Shown here: positions 28,623 to 37,434 of the stretch, piece by piece
Position numbering within the stretch: position 1 is the stretch's first letter
Layout: each line of letters starts with the position of its first letter
Assembly (NCBI GenBank): GCA_022823865.1
Contig: JAJEHF010000145.1
Span: 1-64,000 of the forward strand
DNA: 64,000 nt
Source: Bryobacterales bacterium
GTDB taxonomy: Bacteria > Acidobacteriota > Terriglobia > Bryobacterales > UBA6623
Reading direction: 5' to 3'
Translations under genes and position numbers: made by a program
Notes under the pieces: generated by a model
The model's input: only the letters and a program-made list of their open reading frames with translations
What the model was told of the DNA's origin: nothing
The model's database searches: none

Positions 28623-28859
28623 CCCTCGTCACTCGACCAAAGAAGGGAGACATCTATCTGGTCTTGGTCAATCTCGAACCGACCATCGGCGCTGAGATCC
28701 GGAAAACGCGCCCGGCCCTTGTGTTGCGAAACGATACCGCCAACAAGTCCAGTCACCATTGTTGCCGCCATCAGTTCTAAATCCCGGATGGAATGTCTGG
28801 GTGAGCCGATTCAGGTCCATCAGCTGGATATTGACTCCGAAACGAACGCTGACCGCTAG
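28601..28859 (+). pseudogene. Frameshifted/truncated MazF-like (PemK) toxin
   Basis: MVRPSRLALVTRPKKGDIYLVLVNLEPTIGAEIRKTRPALVLRNDTANKSS then +1 frame PVTIVAAISSK; the in-frame reading stops at 28778-28780. Confidence 0.8.
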
Positions 28860-28961
28860 GGACGCCATACTGGCCGCACTGGCTCCAACGAGAGTCTTCC
28901 AGATGATTCCCAGTGGCATCTCCATCGTCTTCAGGGTCACAGCATGTCCCACGCAATACAC

Positions 28962-29783
28962 CTACGCCCCCGAATCCCCCTTCCACTGTTCGCCCGGGAG
29001 TAGCCGGATCAACCGCTCGGAGACTGTCTGCGCCGCTTCGACCGGTCGCCACTCGAAGCCCGGTCTAAGTAGCGCGCTCATGTCGGCATTAAACTGCGCA
29101 TTTCCGATCTTGCCCGCGAGATTCCGTTCGAACATCGCGCGGGTCACTGAACCACCCTCCCGTTCCAAGCACCCTCTGAACCCGGCCACGATCCGTTCGG
29201 GATCGCTTCGCTCGTCGGCAAGTCCCATCGCTAGGTCGAAGAGATCCCGACCCTTGCGGCGCTGATAGAGGGCTCTCAGCTTTGTCGCCAGCAACTCGTC
29301 GATCTGGAAGGTCGTGATATCGGCCATTCCTGAGTACCACCGGGAGTCAACCGAGAAGGCGCGTTTCGTGAAGCCCCACACCGCAAAGTGCTCGCGAGAA
29401 TTGATCTCGACCTTGAGACGTAGCCTCATCGCCGGAACGTCCTCGGACAGAAACCGGTAGCTGAGCGTCACCCGGCCCTGAGACTGCTTCCACCGCGCTT
29501 CGCCCAGCCAAGGATCGAGGACCTCTCGCAAGCCGTCCATCAAGGGGCCAGCAGGCCCTGGCCCGACCTGCACCAGATCGATGTCCTCGGAGTAGCGCGC
29601 GGGCGGCGTCAGGTAGAGCTTGTACAGCGCCGTACCTCCCCGGAAGGCGAGCGCACCGGCCAGAACTGCGTTGGAGAAGATCTCGATTAGGGCGCGGCTG
29701 ACGATCAGATCCTGCTCAACCTGGAAGTCCTCGCTCCACGGCGCCCGCTCCCGCCATTGGGTGATGTAGTCCCGCGGGATCAC
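28962..29783 (-). CDS. AbiEii/AbiGii-family nucleotidyltransferase toxin
   Basis: ALAFRGGTALYKLYLTPPARYSEDIDLVQ; start overlaps AbiEi stop by 4 nt. Confidence 0.9.
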   Translation of the reverse strand: MIPRDYITQWRERAPWSEDFQVEQDLIVSRALIEIFSNAVLAGALAFRGGTALYKLYLTPPARYSEDIDLVQVGPGPAGPLMDGLREVLDPWLGEARWKQSQGRVTLSYRFLSEDVPAMRLRLKVEINSREHFAVWGFTKRAFSVDSRWYSGMADITTFQIDELLATKLRALYQRRKGRDLFDLAMGLADERSDPERIVAGFRGCLEREGGSVTRAMFERNLAGKIGNAQFNADMSALLRPGFEWRPVEAAQTVSERLIRLLPGEQWKGDSGA

Positions 29784-30580
29784 GCATCCACCTCGACGCC
29801 TGCGTTCACGAACAGCCGCCAGTCCTTCGAACGTACCGCACCTCCGACGCCCGAGCCCGGCAGGAGCTTCGTGTAGTTCCTAGCGCGCCGCATCACGTGC
29901 TCTTTGAGAAATGCGGCTTTATCCCCAGCACCGACATGCTCGAGGAGGTAGCCTAGGCGCTGCGCCCAAAGGATCGAGGCGGACGCCGAAGCCTCGACTA
30001 GGCGCTCCGGATCGATATCCTCACCGAGTTCGGAAAGCACGCCCGCCACCCGGTCCACGCCTCCGGCGCGATGCATGTACCCGACTAGATCGACCGCCGT
30101 CGCTTCCACCGTCGAGACCAGAACGGTCCCGCGCGGATTGTTGAAGCTCTGTACTGGCACGGCAGTGAGTGCCCTGCGCGCGACGAAGGCAACGCTGACG
30201 GAACCGCACATGATCGCCGGCCGGTTCCTCCTCAACATCACCTGGAATTCCTGCGGGCGATGATGGGCCGCTCCGTAGTACTGCGCCGCCGAGAGCAATC
30301 CGACATAGTACGGGGCGCTCCGGTGCTCCATCAGCGCCGGGACGAACTGGTCCGCCGGCAGACAGCCAAGCCGCCTATACTCAGGCGGAACGATGACATA
30401 GAATCCCCGCGCCGGACTTGCAATCTCCCCCTTGGCTGCGACGCGGCTCAGGGCCTGGCGTGCCGCCTGCTCGGATACCCCTAGTGCCGAGCGAAGCTCA
30501 GACGAGGTGAAGTGATACCGACCACGGGCAGCTAGATCCGCGATGACGTTGCGGGCTCGCGGTGCAGCGCTCGCAGACAT
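29780..30580 (-). CDS. AbiEi-family antitoxin / transcriptional regulator
   Basis: HTH-like HFTSSELRSALGVSEQAARQALSRVAAKGEIASPARGFYVIVPPEYRRLGCLPADQFVPALM. Confidence 0.88.
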   Translation of the reverse strand: MSASAAPRARNVIADLAARGRYHFTSSELRSALGVSEQAARQALSRVAAKGEIASPARGFYVIVPPEYRRLGCLPADQFVPALMEHRSAPYYVGLLSAAQYYGAAHHRPQEFQVMLRRNRPAIMCGSVSVAFVARRALTAVPVQSFNNPRGTVLVSTVEATAVDLVGYMHRAGGVDRVAGVLSELGEDIDPERLVEASASASILWAQRLGYLLEHVGAGDKAAFLKEHVMRRARNYTKLLPGSGVGGAVRSKDWRLFVNAGVEVDA

Positions 30581-31021
30581 GACACTAACAAAGTAGCATT
30601 ATTCGTCACATTATCATAGTGAAATCGTGATCGTCCCTACCGGAGCACTGATAGACGCTCCCATGTCACAACATCGGATTGCGGGTGGAGACCTTCAGCT
30701 CAGGCTTCTCCGCCACTTCCCTCGCTCGTCCTTTACTGTGAAACAAGCCGAGGCTGCGGACAAACCTCCCCCACCCGCGCTCACTTCCAATGAGCGACCA
30801 CCTGCGAGGGGCGCTAGCCCAACGTCGGATCGTCACGCCAATCCGGGCAGCCCCGTTCTATGGCCCGAACCGATCGCTGATTCCAATGCAGGCAAGCGCA
30901 CCCGCGTCTCAAGCTCAAGACCATAGGATCGCACAAGAGCCCAGTGAACGATCGCCTCGACCGTTTCATGCATACGGGGTGGCTGCACGCGGCCATGGGT
31001 GTTTAGCCGTCCGAAAATAGT

Positions 31022-31303
31022 TCACAACCGGTCGTCCCAATCTTCGAGCAGCGCGTCCAGAATGCTCACCGGAAGCTCTAAAGGAGGTTCCTCAAGAATC
31101 ACAGCCGCATTGCCGGCTCCCGGCCGGAGCAATCCCCGACCGACAAGCCTGTCTCGCGCTTCTCGATCATTCCCGGCTGCGGCAGGCACAAGCCTTGCGA
31201 CGGGCCTTCCGCGATCAAGGATTTGGACCTCGCCCCCACGCCGAACTTCACTGACATAGCGGGACAGATTTGCCTTCAGTTCCGAAATCGACGCGGTGGT
31301 CAT
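31022..31303 (-). CDS. Phd/YefM-type antitoxin
   Basis: MTTASISELKANLSRYVSEVRRGGEVQILDRGRPVARLVPA. Confidence 0.88.
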   Translation of the reverse strand: MTTASISELKANLSRYVSEVRRGGEVQILDRGRPVARLVPAAAGNDREARDRLVGRGLLRPGAGNAAVILEEPPLELPVSILDALLEDWDDRL

Positions 31304-31304
31304 T

Positions 31305-31321
31305 GAGACCACTATAGTCTC
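31305..31321. promoter_or_regulatory. Short inverted repeat at the antitoxin start
   Basis: gagac-cactata-gtctc directly upstream of the MTTAS start. Confidence 0.4.
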
Positions 31322-31439
31322 GTTCGTCGAGCTACGTAGGTCTTCGGAGGCGCGCCGGTAGAGGTCGTCCGAGCCCTAGTCCGACTGGTTGAAGAGGTCC
31401 TAGCCCGGTTCATGGCCATAAACCACAAAGAGGTGCATT

Positions 31440-31690
31440 GTGAAACCCGGGACTTCTCGCTCTGGACATAGGGCTTCACGTAGTTGGGCGGCATCAGACA
31501 GAGTTCGTGCCCCTGCGCCAGCAAGGTCCGGCCAAGATAGTGGGAGCCGGAGCAGGCCTCCATCCCGATCGGACACGCAGGCAGGTTGGCGGTTAGCCGC
31601 AAGAGGGCGAGCTCGGTGAGGTGGGGGCGCAAGACGGCGCGTCCGGCTGCGTCCATATCGACGAGGTGGACATCGTACTTGGCAAGGTCC
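31440..31690 (-). pseudogene. IS110-family transposase N-terminal remnant
   Basis: AKYDVHLVDMDAAGRAVLRPHLTELALLRLTANLPACPIGMEACSGSHYLGRTLLAQGHELCLMPPNYVKPYVQ, then unrelated/disrupted sequence. Confidence 0.8.
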
Positions 31691-32001
31691 GGCCCAGTAC
31701 GGCATTGCGAGCTTGCGTTCTCCTGCGCGACAGGTTTGTGGTGGATGGCATGCTGTTGGTTCTCCTTAAGTGGTTCGCGTCGGGCCCGAGGGCCGAGCGT
31801 GCCGCCCGCAAGACAGCTGAGTGGCCGACGTCTTCAGTGGGCTTTCGCCCCCAAGTCCGCGGAAATCGAGCGGCGTAAGCGTGGCCTACCCGGCGAAATC
31901 TGGTATTTGATCAAATCCCAAAGGGGTATCTCTAGCGGTAGAAGATGTCCTCATTCCTGTCTAAGCATATTAGATTCAATAATTTACAAGTCTGATCAGG
32001 A

Positions 32002-32077
32002 TGGTGGACCTGGAGGGATTCGAACCCTCGACCTCCTCCATGCCATGGAGGCGCGCTCCCAACTGCGCCACAGGCCC
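32002..32077 (-). tRNA. tRNA-Ala (anticodon GGC), CCA encoded
   Basis: rc: GGGCCTGTGGCGCAGTTGGGAGCGCGCCTCCATGGCATGGAGGAGGTCGAGGGTTCGAATCCCTCCAGGTCCACCA; four arms pair, anticodon loop ATGGCAT. Confidence 0.96.
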
Positions 32078-32307
32078 ACGCTCTGTAGTATTTCTCTTAA
32101 CCTATCACACTCCCGATGAGCCAATCGCGCGATCGGCCAAGCCCGTCAATGGTCGTTGCGTCACCTATGGCTGAAGCGCGTCGCGAACCAAGACTCTCGC
32201 GCAAGGCTTGCCTGCCGTGCTGCCAATGGCCTCCCAGGCGACGTCGCAGCATTGGGAGACTCACCTCAGCTATGGTCTTGTCGCATCGGACTTGATATAT
32301 TGCGCGC

Positions 32308-33723
32308 ATGGCGGACGGCAAACTGCTCGGAGTAACAGTTCTACCCGAATACATCCAGAGCGAGGGCATCGAGGGGCTGCTAGACAACCTCAGCAACATC
32401 GGCGCGAACGCCGTCGCGACATCCCCGTACTTGATGGAAGAGGCCGACCGCGAAACCGGTCAGCGCGAGCCTCCTGCCGACGCCAACGCCGGCGCGGTGC
32501 GCTTGCTCGATCGCCCGCTCTTTGGCAAACGCGAGGTCTGGGTCAAGACGGCGCCAAGCTTCGAGCCGAACCTCTCGCTCTACGCCGGCCTGCGCTACCG
32601 CCCCTCCGAGCCTACCGACCTGACGCGCAGCCAAGGGCACCTGCTGCACGACTTCATACCAGCGGCCAAGAAGCGCGGAATTCGGGTCTACTTCCAAGTG
32701 CAGGCCGCGATTCCGCCCGGGTACCGAGTGCAGTTCGGCGGCCCGGTCGATGCCGACCGGGCGCTGTTGCCGAACGGAACGATTCCGCCGCGCCGGCTAG
32801 CCAAGAACGGTAGCTTGGCCAGCCCGCACATCTTGGCTTACGAGCACGCCCTGCTCCGAGACATTGTCCAGCAGTATCCCGACCTCGATGGACTGCGCGT
32901 CGACTGGCCGGAGTACCCCCCGTATTTCCTCGACTCGGTATTCCTGGATTTCTCCTACCACGCCGAGCGGGCAGCGGAGCGCATGGGCTTCCCCTTCGAG
33001 CGCATGCGCCGGGACGTGGGCAGGCTCTACGAGAAACTGCACGGCGGCCTGACCGACGCCGATCTCATTCCGTGGGCTGAGGATGCCGATGGCGGGCGCT
33101 ACCACCTGCTTCGGCTCCTTTCGGACTATCCGGGCGTGGCCGCTTGGTTGCGCTTCAAGGCAGCCTTGGTCGAAGACATGATCGCCGGCTTCCGCTCCAC
33201 GATCAACGAGGCGGGCGGGCAGTCGATGGAACTGCTGCCGAATGCCTTCCCACCGCCTTGGACGATTCCGTCCGGCATGGACTTCCGGCGCGTCGCCAAA
33301 CACTCGTCGGCCATCAGCTGCAAGCTGTACACCATGCATTGGCCAATGATGCTGCGCTTCTACGGAGACCAGATCTTGGCCGCGAATCCCGGCCTGTCCA
33401 GCAGACTGCTTGCTCGCGCATTGGTGCGCTGGCTCGACATCGCCGATGACGACGGCCTCCCGACGGTCGAGGACTACTCGTACCCGCCGCCGGACGTTCC
33501 GCACCCGGTCGGTCCGGCCGCGCAGACCCGCAAGATCCACCAAGCCCAGCGCGACGCGGGCGACACGCCGGTCTACGTCCTGGCCCACGGCTACGGGCCG
33601 GTGGACGACTTCCGCAAGCGCCTTGTGGTGGCGCGCGAGGCAGGCCAGCATGGTTACTGGGTGAACCGCTACGGCTACCTGAGCGACGAGAAGTTGGACG
33701 TGATTCGGGAGGTCGGAGTATGA
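32308..33723 (+). CDS. Uncharacterised glycoside-hydrolase-like TIM-barrel protein
   Basis: Beta/alpha pattern; NIGANAVATSPYLM, GIRVYFQVQAAIPPGYRVQFGG, YPDLDGLRVDWPEYPPYFLD; no signal peptide. Confidence 0.6.
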   Translation: MADGKLLGVTVLPEYIQSEGIEGLLDNLSNIGANAVATSPYLMEEADRETGQREPPADANAGAVRLLDRPLFGKREVWVKTAPSFEPNLSLYAGLRYRPSEPTDLTRSQGHLLHDFIPAAKKRGIRVYFQVQAAIPPGYRVQFGGPVDADRALLPNGTIPPRRLAKNGSLASPHILAYEHALLRDIVQQYPDLDGLRVDWPEYPPYFLDSVFLDFSYHAERAAERMGFPFERMRRDVGRLYEKLHGGLTDADLIPWAEDADGGRYHLLRLLSDYPGVAAWLRFKAALVEDMIAGFRSTINEAGGQSMELLPNAFPPPWTIPSGMDFRRVAKHSSAISCKLYTMHWPMMLRFYGDQILAANPGLSSRLLARALVRWLDIADDDGLPTVEDYSYPPPDVPHPVGPAAQTRKIHQAQRDAGDTPVYVLAHGYGPVDDFRKRLVVAREAGQHGYWVNRYGYLSDEKLDVIREVGV

Positions 33724-33923
33724 ACCGCGAACAGGGCGACACGAGACTGCCGGCCAACGAGCGGGCGGACCCACGGCGCCCGTCACCAAATATCCCCGTG
33801 ACCAGCGCGGAGCAGAACGCAATGCTCTACTGCCCGAACTGCTCCCAACGCCTGGAGAGCCGCAGCTGCAAGTTGCGCTGCGATCGCTGCGGCTACTTCA
33901 TGGACTGCTCGGACTACTACTAA
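33720..33923 (+). CDS. Small zinc-ribbon protein (alternative start 33822)
   Basis: MLYCPNCSQRLESRSCKLRCDRCGYFMDCSDYY (CPxC...CxxC); ATGA overlap with upstream gene. Confidence 0.65.
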   Translation: MNREQGDTRLPANERADPRRPSPNIPVTSAEQNAMLYCPNCSQRLESRSCKLRCDRCGYFMDCSDYY

Positions 33924-34016
33924 GCCCGTTAACGTCCCCCTAAACCCTCCGATGCGTACTACGACTGCGCTCCTACAATAAGAGTTCCGGCCCTGCTCTA
34001 GGGTCGAGTTTTCCCC

Positions 34017-35588
34017 GTGTCTCCCGAAGATCGCATTCTCCAGCAGCGTTTCGAGAAGATCGCGCGGATCTCCGAGCTAGGTTTCGAGCGCTACCCGCAT
34101 AAGTACGACGCGACGCACACAGTCACCGAACTGCGGGATGTCTTCGACCCCTGCGATGGCGACAAGCTCGAGGCGGAGCAGCCTAGCACGCGCATCTGCG
34201 GCCGCTTGGTGACCAAGCGACGCCAGGGCAAAGCGGGCTTCGCAAACCTGAAGCAAGGCGGCGTTCAAATCCAGATCTACGTGCGCCGCGACGAGGTCTC
34301 GGAGCGCGACTTCGAACTCTACAAGCTCCTTGACGCGGGAGATGTGATCGGCGTTGCCGGCAGGGTTTTTCGCACGCGGACCGGAGAGCTCACGGTCCGT
34401 GCGACCGAGCTGGCGTTCCTTTCCAAGAGCGTGCTGCCCCCGCCGGAGAAGTTCCATGGCCTGCAGGACGTCGAAATCCGCTACCGGCAGCGGTCGCTCG
34501 ACCTGATCAGCAACGACTCGGTCCGGCAGACGTTTGTGACCAGGGACCGGATTATCCGACAGCTGCGCACGAGCCTCGAGCAGCGCGGATACATCGAGGT
34601 CGAGACGCCGATGATGCAACCGGTCTACGGCGGCGCCCTGGCCCGGCCCTTCCAAACGCATCACAACACACTGGACGTCGACCTGTTCTTGCGAGTGGCG
34701 CCAGAGCTGTACTTGAAGCGCCTGACAATCGGCGGGCTAGACCGCGTGTACGAGATCAATCGCAACTTTCGCAACGAGGGGCTGTCCAAGCAGCACAACC
34801 CCGAGTTCACGATGCTGGAGTTCTACGAGGCGTACAGCGACTACCGCGCCTTGATAGACTTCAGCGCGCAGCTGTTGAAGGCGAGCGCGGAGGCGGCGCT
34901 GGACGGCGAAACTGTCGCGGAATTCGGCGAGCACAGAATCGATTTCGGCTCGCTGGAACGGCTGACCTTTCCCGAGGTGATCGCGGAGTACTGGCCCTAC
35001 AAGGATTCGCGGCCGGACGTCGGCGACCTAGCTGACGTGGGCAAGATCCGCGAGCTGGCGGCGATTCATGAACGCAAGGCCGGAGAGGGCATCTCGTTGC
35101 CTGAGGGGACATCCGCCGGCAAGGCCCTGCTCGGTCTGTTCGAGGCCGCTTGCGAGCACCTCCTCATCCAACCGACCGTAATCTATGACTACCCGGTCGA
35201 AGCGTCCCCGCTCTCCAAGCAGAAGCCTAGAGATCCGGCTTGGGTCGAGCGGTTTGAGATCTTCTGCGGCGGGATGGAGATCGCCAACGGCTACTCGGAG
35301 CTGAACGATCCGCTAGAGCAACTGGGGCGCTTCGAGGAGCAGGCGCAGGCGCGAGCGGCCGGAGATCACGAAGCCCACGGAATCGACGAGGACTATATCC
35401 GGGCACTGTGCTACGGCATGCCACCAGCCGCTGGCGAGGGAATCGGCATCGACCGCCTGACCATGCTGCTCACCAACTCGCCGACAATCCGCGATGTAAT
35501 CCTGTTCCCCCTGCTGCGGCCCGAACGCGACATCGGCATCGCGGAGCGCCTGCACCGGGCATCCGACACTACAGCACCTGGCGAGTGA
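34017..35588 (+). CDS. lysS: Lysyl-tRNA synthetase, class II (GTG start)
   Basis: [116 protein letters not shown]. Confidence 0.97.
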   Translation: MSPEDRILQQRFEKIARISELGFERYPHKYDATHTVTELRDVFDPCDGDKLEAEQPSTRICGRLVTKRRQGKAGFANLKQGGVQIQIYVRRDEVSERDFELYKLLDAGDVIGVAGRVFRTRTGELTVRATELAFLSKSVLPPPEKFHGLQDVEIRYRQRSLDLISNDSVRQTFVTRDRIIRQLRTSLEQRGYIEVETPMMQPVYGGALARPFQTHHNTLDVDLFLRVAPELYLKRLTIGGLDRVYEINRNFRNEGLSKQHNPEFTMLEFYEAYSDYRALIDFSAQLLKASAEAALDGETVAEFGEHRIDFGSLERLTFPEVIAEYWPYKDSRPDVGDLADVGKIRELAAIHERKAGEGISLPEGTSAGKALLGLFEAACEHLLIQPTVIYDYPVEASPLSKQKPRDPAWVERFEIFCGGMEIANGYSELNDPLEQLGRFEEQAQARAAGDHEAHGIDEDYIRALCYGMPPAAGEGIGIDRLTMLLTNSPTIRDVILFPLLRPERDIGIAERLHRASDTTAPGE

Positions 35589-35641
35589 CTTCCGACCTGG
35601 AGAGATTCCCACCTCGTGTCAGCATTTGAGGAGTTCCGGCG

Positions 35642-37432
35642 TTGAGGACCCTGTCCTGGCGCTGGCCGGATGATTCCCCCGCCCGGTCACGGCGCTGTGA
35701 GGAGTTCGCGCGCGCCTTGGGCGTACCCGATGTAATCGGCGAGGCGTTAGCCGGTCGCAAGCCGGAGGGCTTCGATCCGCAGGCTCTGGCACTGCGATCT
35801 CTAGGAGATTGCACCGCCGCGATGGGCGACCCCGGCAATACAGACGCGGCAGCTGCAAGGCTGCTTCATGCGGCCCGGACGGGCCGCGTCGGAATCCTGT
35901 GCGACTTCGATGTCGACGGAGCTACGGCCCAGGCGATTCTGGTTGAAACGCTCCGACTCGCCGGTGCCCCAAGTGGCCAAGAGCCCGCCGTCGCTGTGCC
36001 AGAGCGCAACACAGAGGGCTTCGGCCCCAACGAACGCTGCCTCAAATTGCTTGCCGACGCCGGCGTCACCTGCATCGCTGTCTTGGACTGCGGCACGGCG
36101 GCGGGCGTCCTGCTGGACGGATTTCACCAGGCTACGGGAATCGATGTGGTGGTGATCGACCACCACCCCGCACATGGCGCTCAAACACCGACCGCTGGAG
36201 TGCTGCTCAATCCTTGGGCCGCCTGGCCGGCATCCCCTGGCGAGCATGGCACGCTCTGCGCCGCTGCCTTGACATGGTTCGTGGCACGTTCGATCCTGCG
36301 CCAGGCGGGCCTGTCCAAGGCCGAAACCAAGGCCATCCGGCAGCGCATCACGCTATACGCAGCCCTCGGCACTTCGTGCGACCTGATGCCGCTCGATGCG
36401 CCGTTCAACCGCTCGCTGATCCGCCACGGGGTCCGCTTGCTCGGCGACGCCGCCTCCCGCGGCAATGGCTTGGCCGAGATCTGCGAGATCGCCAGCATAG
36501 GAGCGGCCTGCTCCGCTGATGACTTCGGCTGGAGGATCGGTCCCAGATTGAACGCCGGCTCGCGCATGGGAGAGTCGGACCTTGCGGCGCGCTGCTTGCG
36601 CGAATCGGATCGGGAGGCCGCACGGGACTTGGCCCGTCGGCTTGACCAGCACAACCAAGACCGCAAGGAACTCGGCCACAAGGCTCGGGCAGAGCTGGCA
36701 TCCCATTCAGACTTGGCGGCGTTTGAACGCGGCCCGGTGAATCTGTTCGTAGCTTCGTCCGCAACGCCGGGAACGGTCGGCCTGGTGGCGTCAGAGCTCG
36801 TCAGGCTGGCCGGATGGCCGGCCATCGCGCTCACCCAGCGAGACAACGGCGCCCTGGCGGGCTCGGGGCGATCGGCATTGGAATTCAACATCGGAGAGGC
36901 AGTCGTCGCTGCGGTCAGGAGCGGGATCGCGCGAAAGGGCGGCGGGCACGCGTCGGCATGCGGCGTAGAAATCGATTCCCAGCGACTCGAAGACCTGCGG
37001 GACTTTCTCGCAGAGCGATTCAAGGAGCACGCGGCCACGGCAGCGATTCCGTGCGAGCCTAGCCGCGTCATCGATGCCGCCCTAAGGCCAAACCACCTAG
37101 CCGCCGAGGCGCTCCTGGCGCTCGCCCAAGCCCAGCAACGACTCGAGCCGTGGGGCCCGGGGCTGGAGTTTCCGCAGTTCGGCGTGCGAGCGTGCTCGGT
37201 CGCGCGCCACAAGTTAACGGCTAACGGCCACCTGTTCGCGACACTGGAGTGCGCGGGGAGCCGATTCGAGGCCGTCTGGTGGAGCGCCCCGGACGACTGG
37301 CAAGACCGCCTCGCGGCGAACGCCGCACGCGACGGCAGGGCCGAATTGGCCGGAAAGGTCGAACTCGACTCTTGGAACGGTCTCGAGAAAGGGCGTTTCG
37401 TGATCGCTGATGCGCGGGTGCCGCAGGTCTGA
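35642..37432 (+). CDS. recJ: Single-stranded-DNA-specific exonuclease RecJ
   Basis: GILCDFDVDGATAQAIL; VIDHHPAHG; GPRLNAGSRMG; GGGHASACG. Confidence 0.92.
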   Translation: MRTLSWRWPDDSPARSRRCEEFARALGVPDVIGEALAGRKPEGFDPQALALRSLGDCTAAMGDPGNTDAAAARLLHAARTGRVGILCDFDVDGATAQAILVETLRLAGAPSGQEPAVAVPERNTEGFGPNERCLKLLADAGVTCIAVLDCGTAAGVLLDGFHQATGIDVVVIDHHPAHGAQTPTAGVLLNPWAAWPASPGEHGTLCAAALTWFVARSILRQAGLSKAETKAIRQRITLYAALGTSCDLMPLDAPFNRSLIRHGVRLLGDAASRGNGLAEICEIASIGAACSADDFGWRIGPRLNAGSRMGESDLAARCLRESDREAARDLARRLDQHNQDRKELGHKARAELASHSDLAAFERGPVNLFVASSATPGTVGLVASELVRLAGWPAIALTQRDNGALAGSGRSALEFNIGEAVVAAVRSGIARKGGGHASACGVEIDSQRLEDLRDFLAERFKEHAATAAIPCEPSRVIDAALRPNHLAAEALLALAQAQQRLEPWGPGLEFPQFGVRACSVARHKLTANGHLFATLECAGSRFEAVWWSAPDDWQDRLAANAARDGRAELAGKVELDSWNGLEKGRFVIADARVPQV

Positions 37433-37434
37433 AC

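Noticed and set aside
28668-28961. 97-aa minus-strand ORF downstream of AbiEii
   Set aside because: Antisense to the broken mazF and its flank; no recognisable domain, possibly chance
28000-32100. Direct repeat of the tRNA-Ala 3' end marking an att site
   Set aside because: Searched by eye and not found; a computed search outside the window is needed
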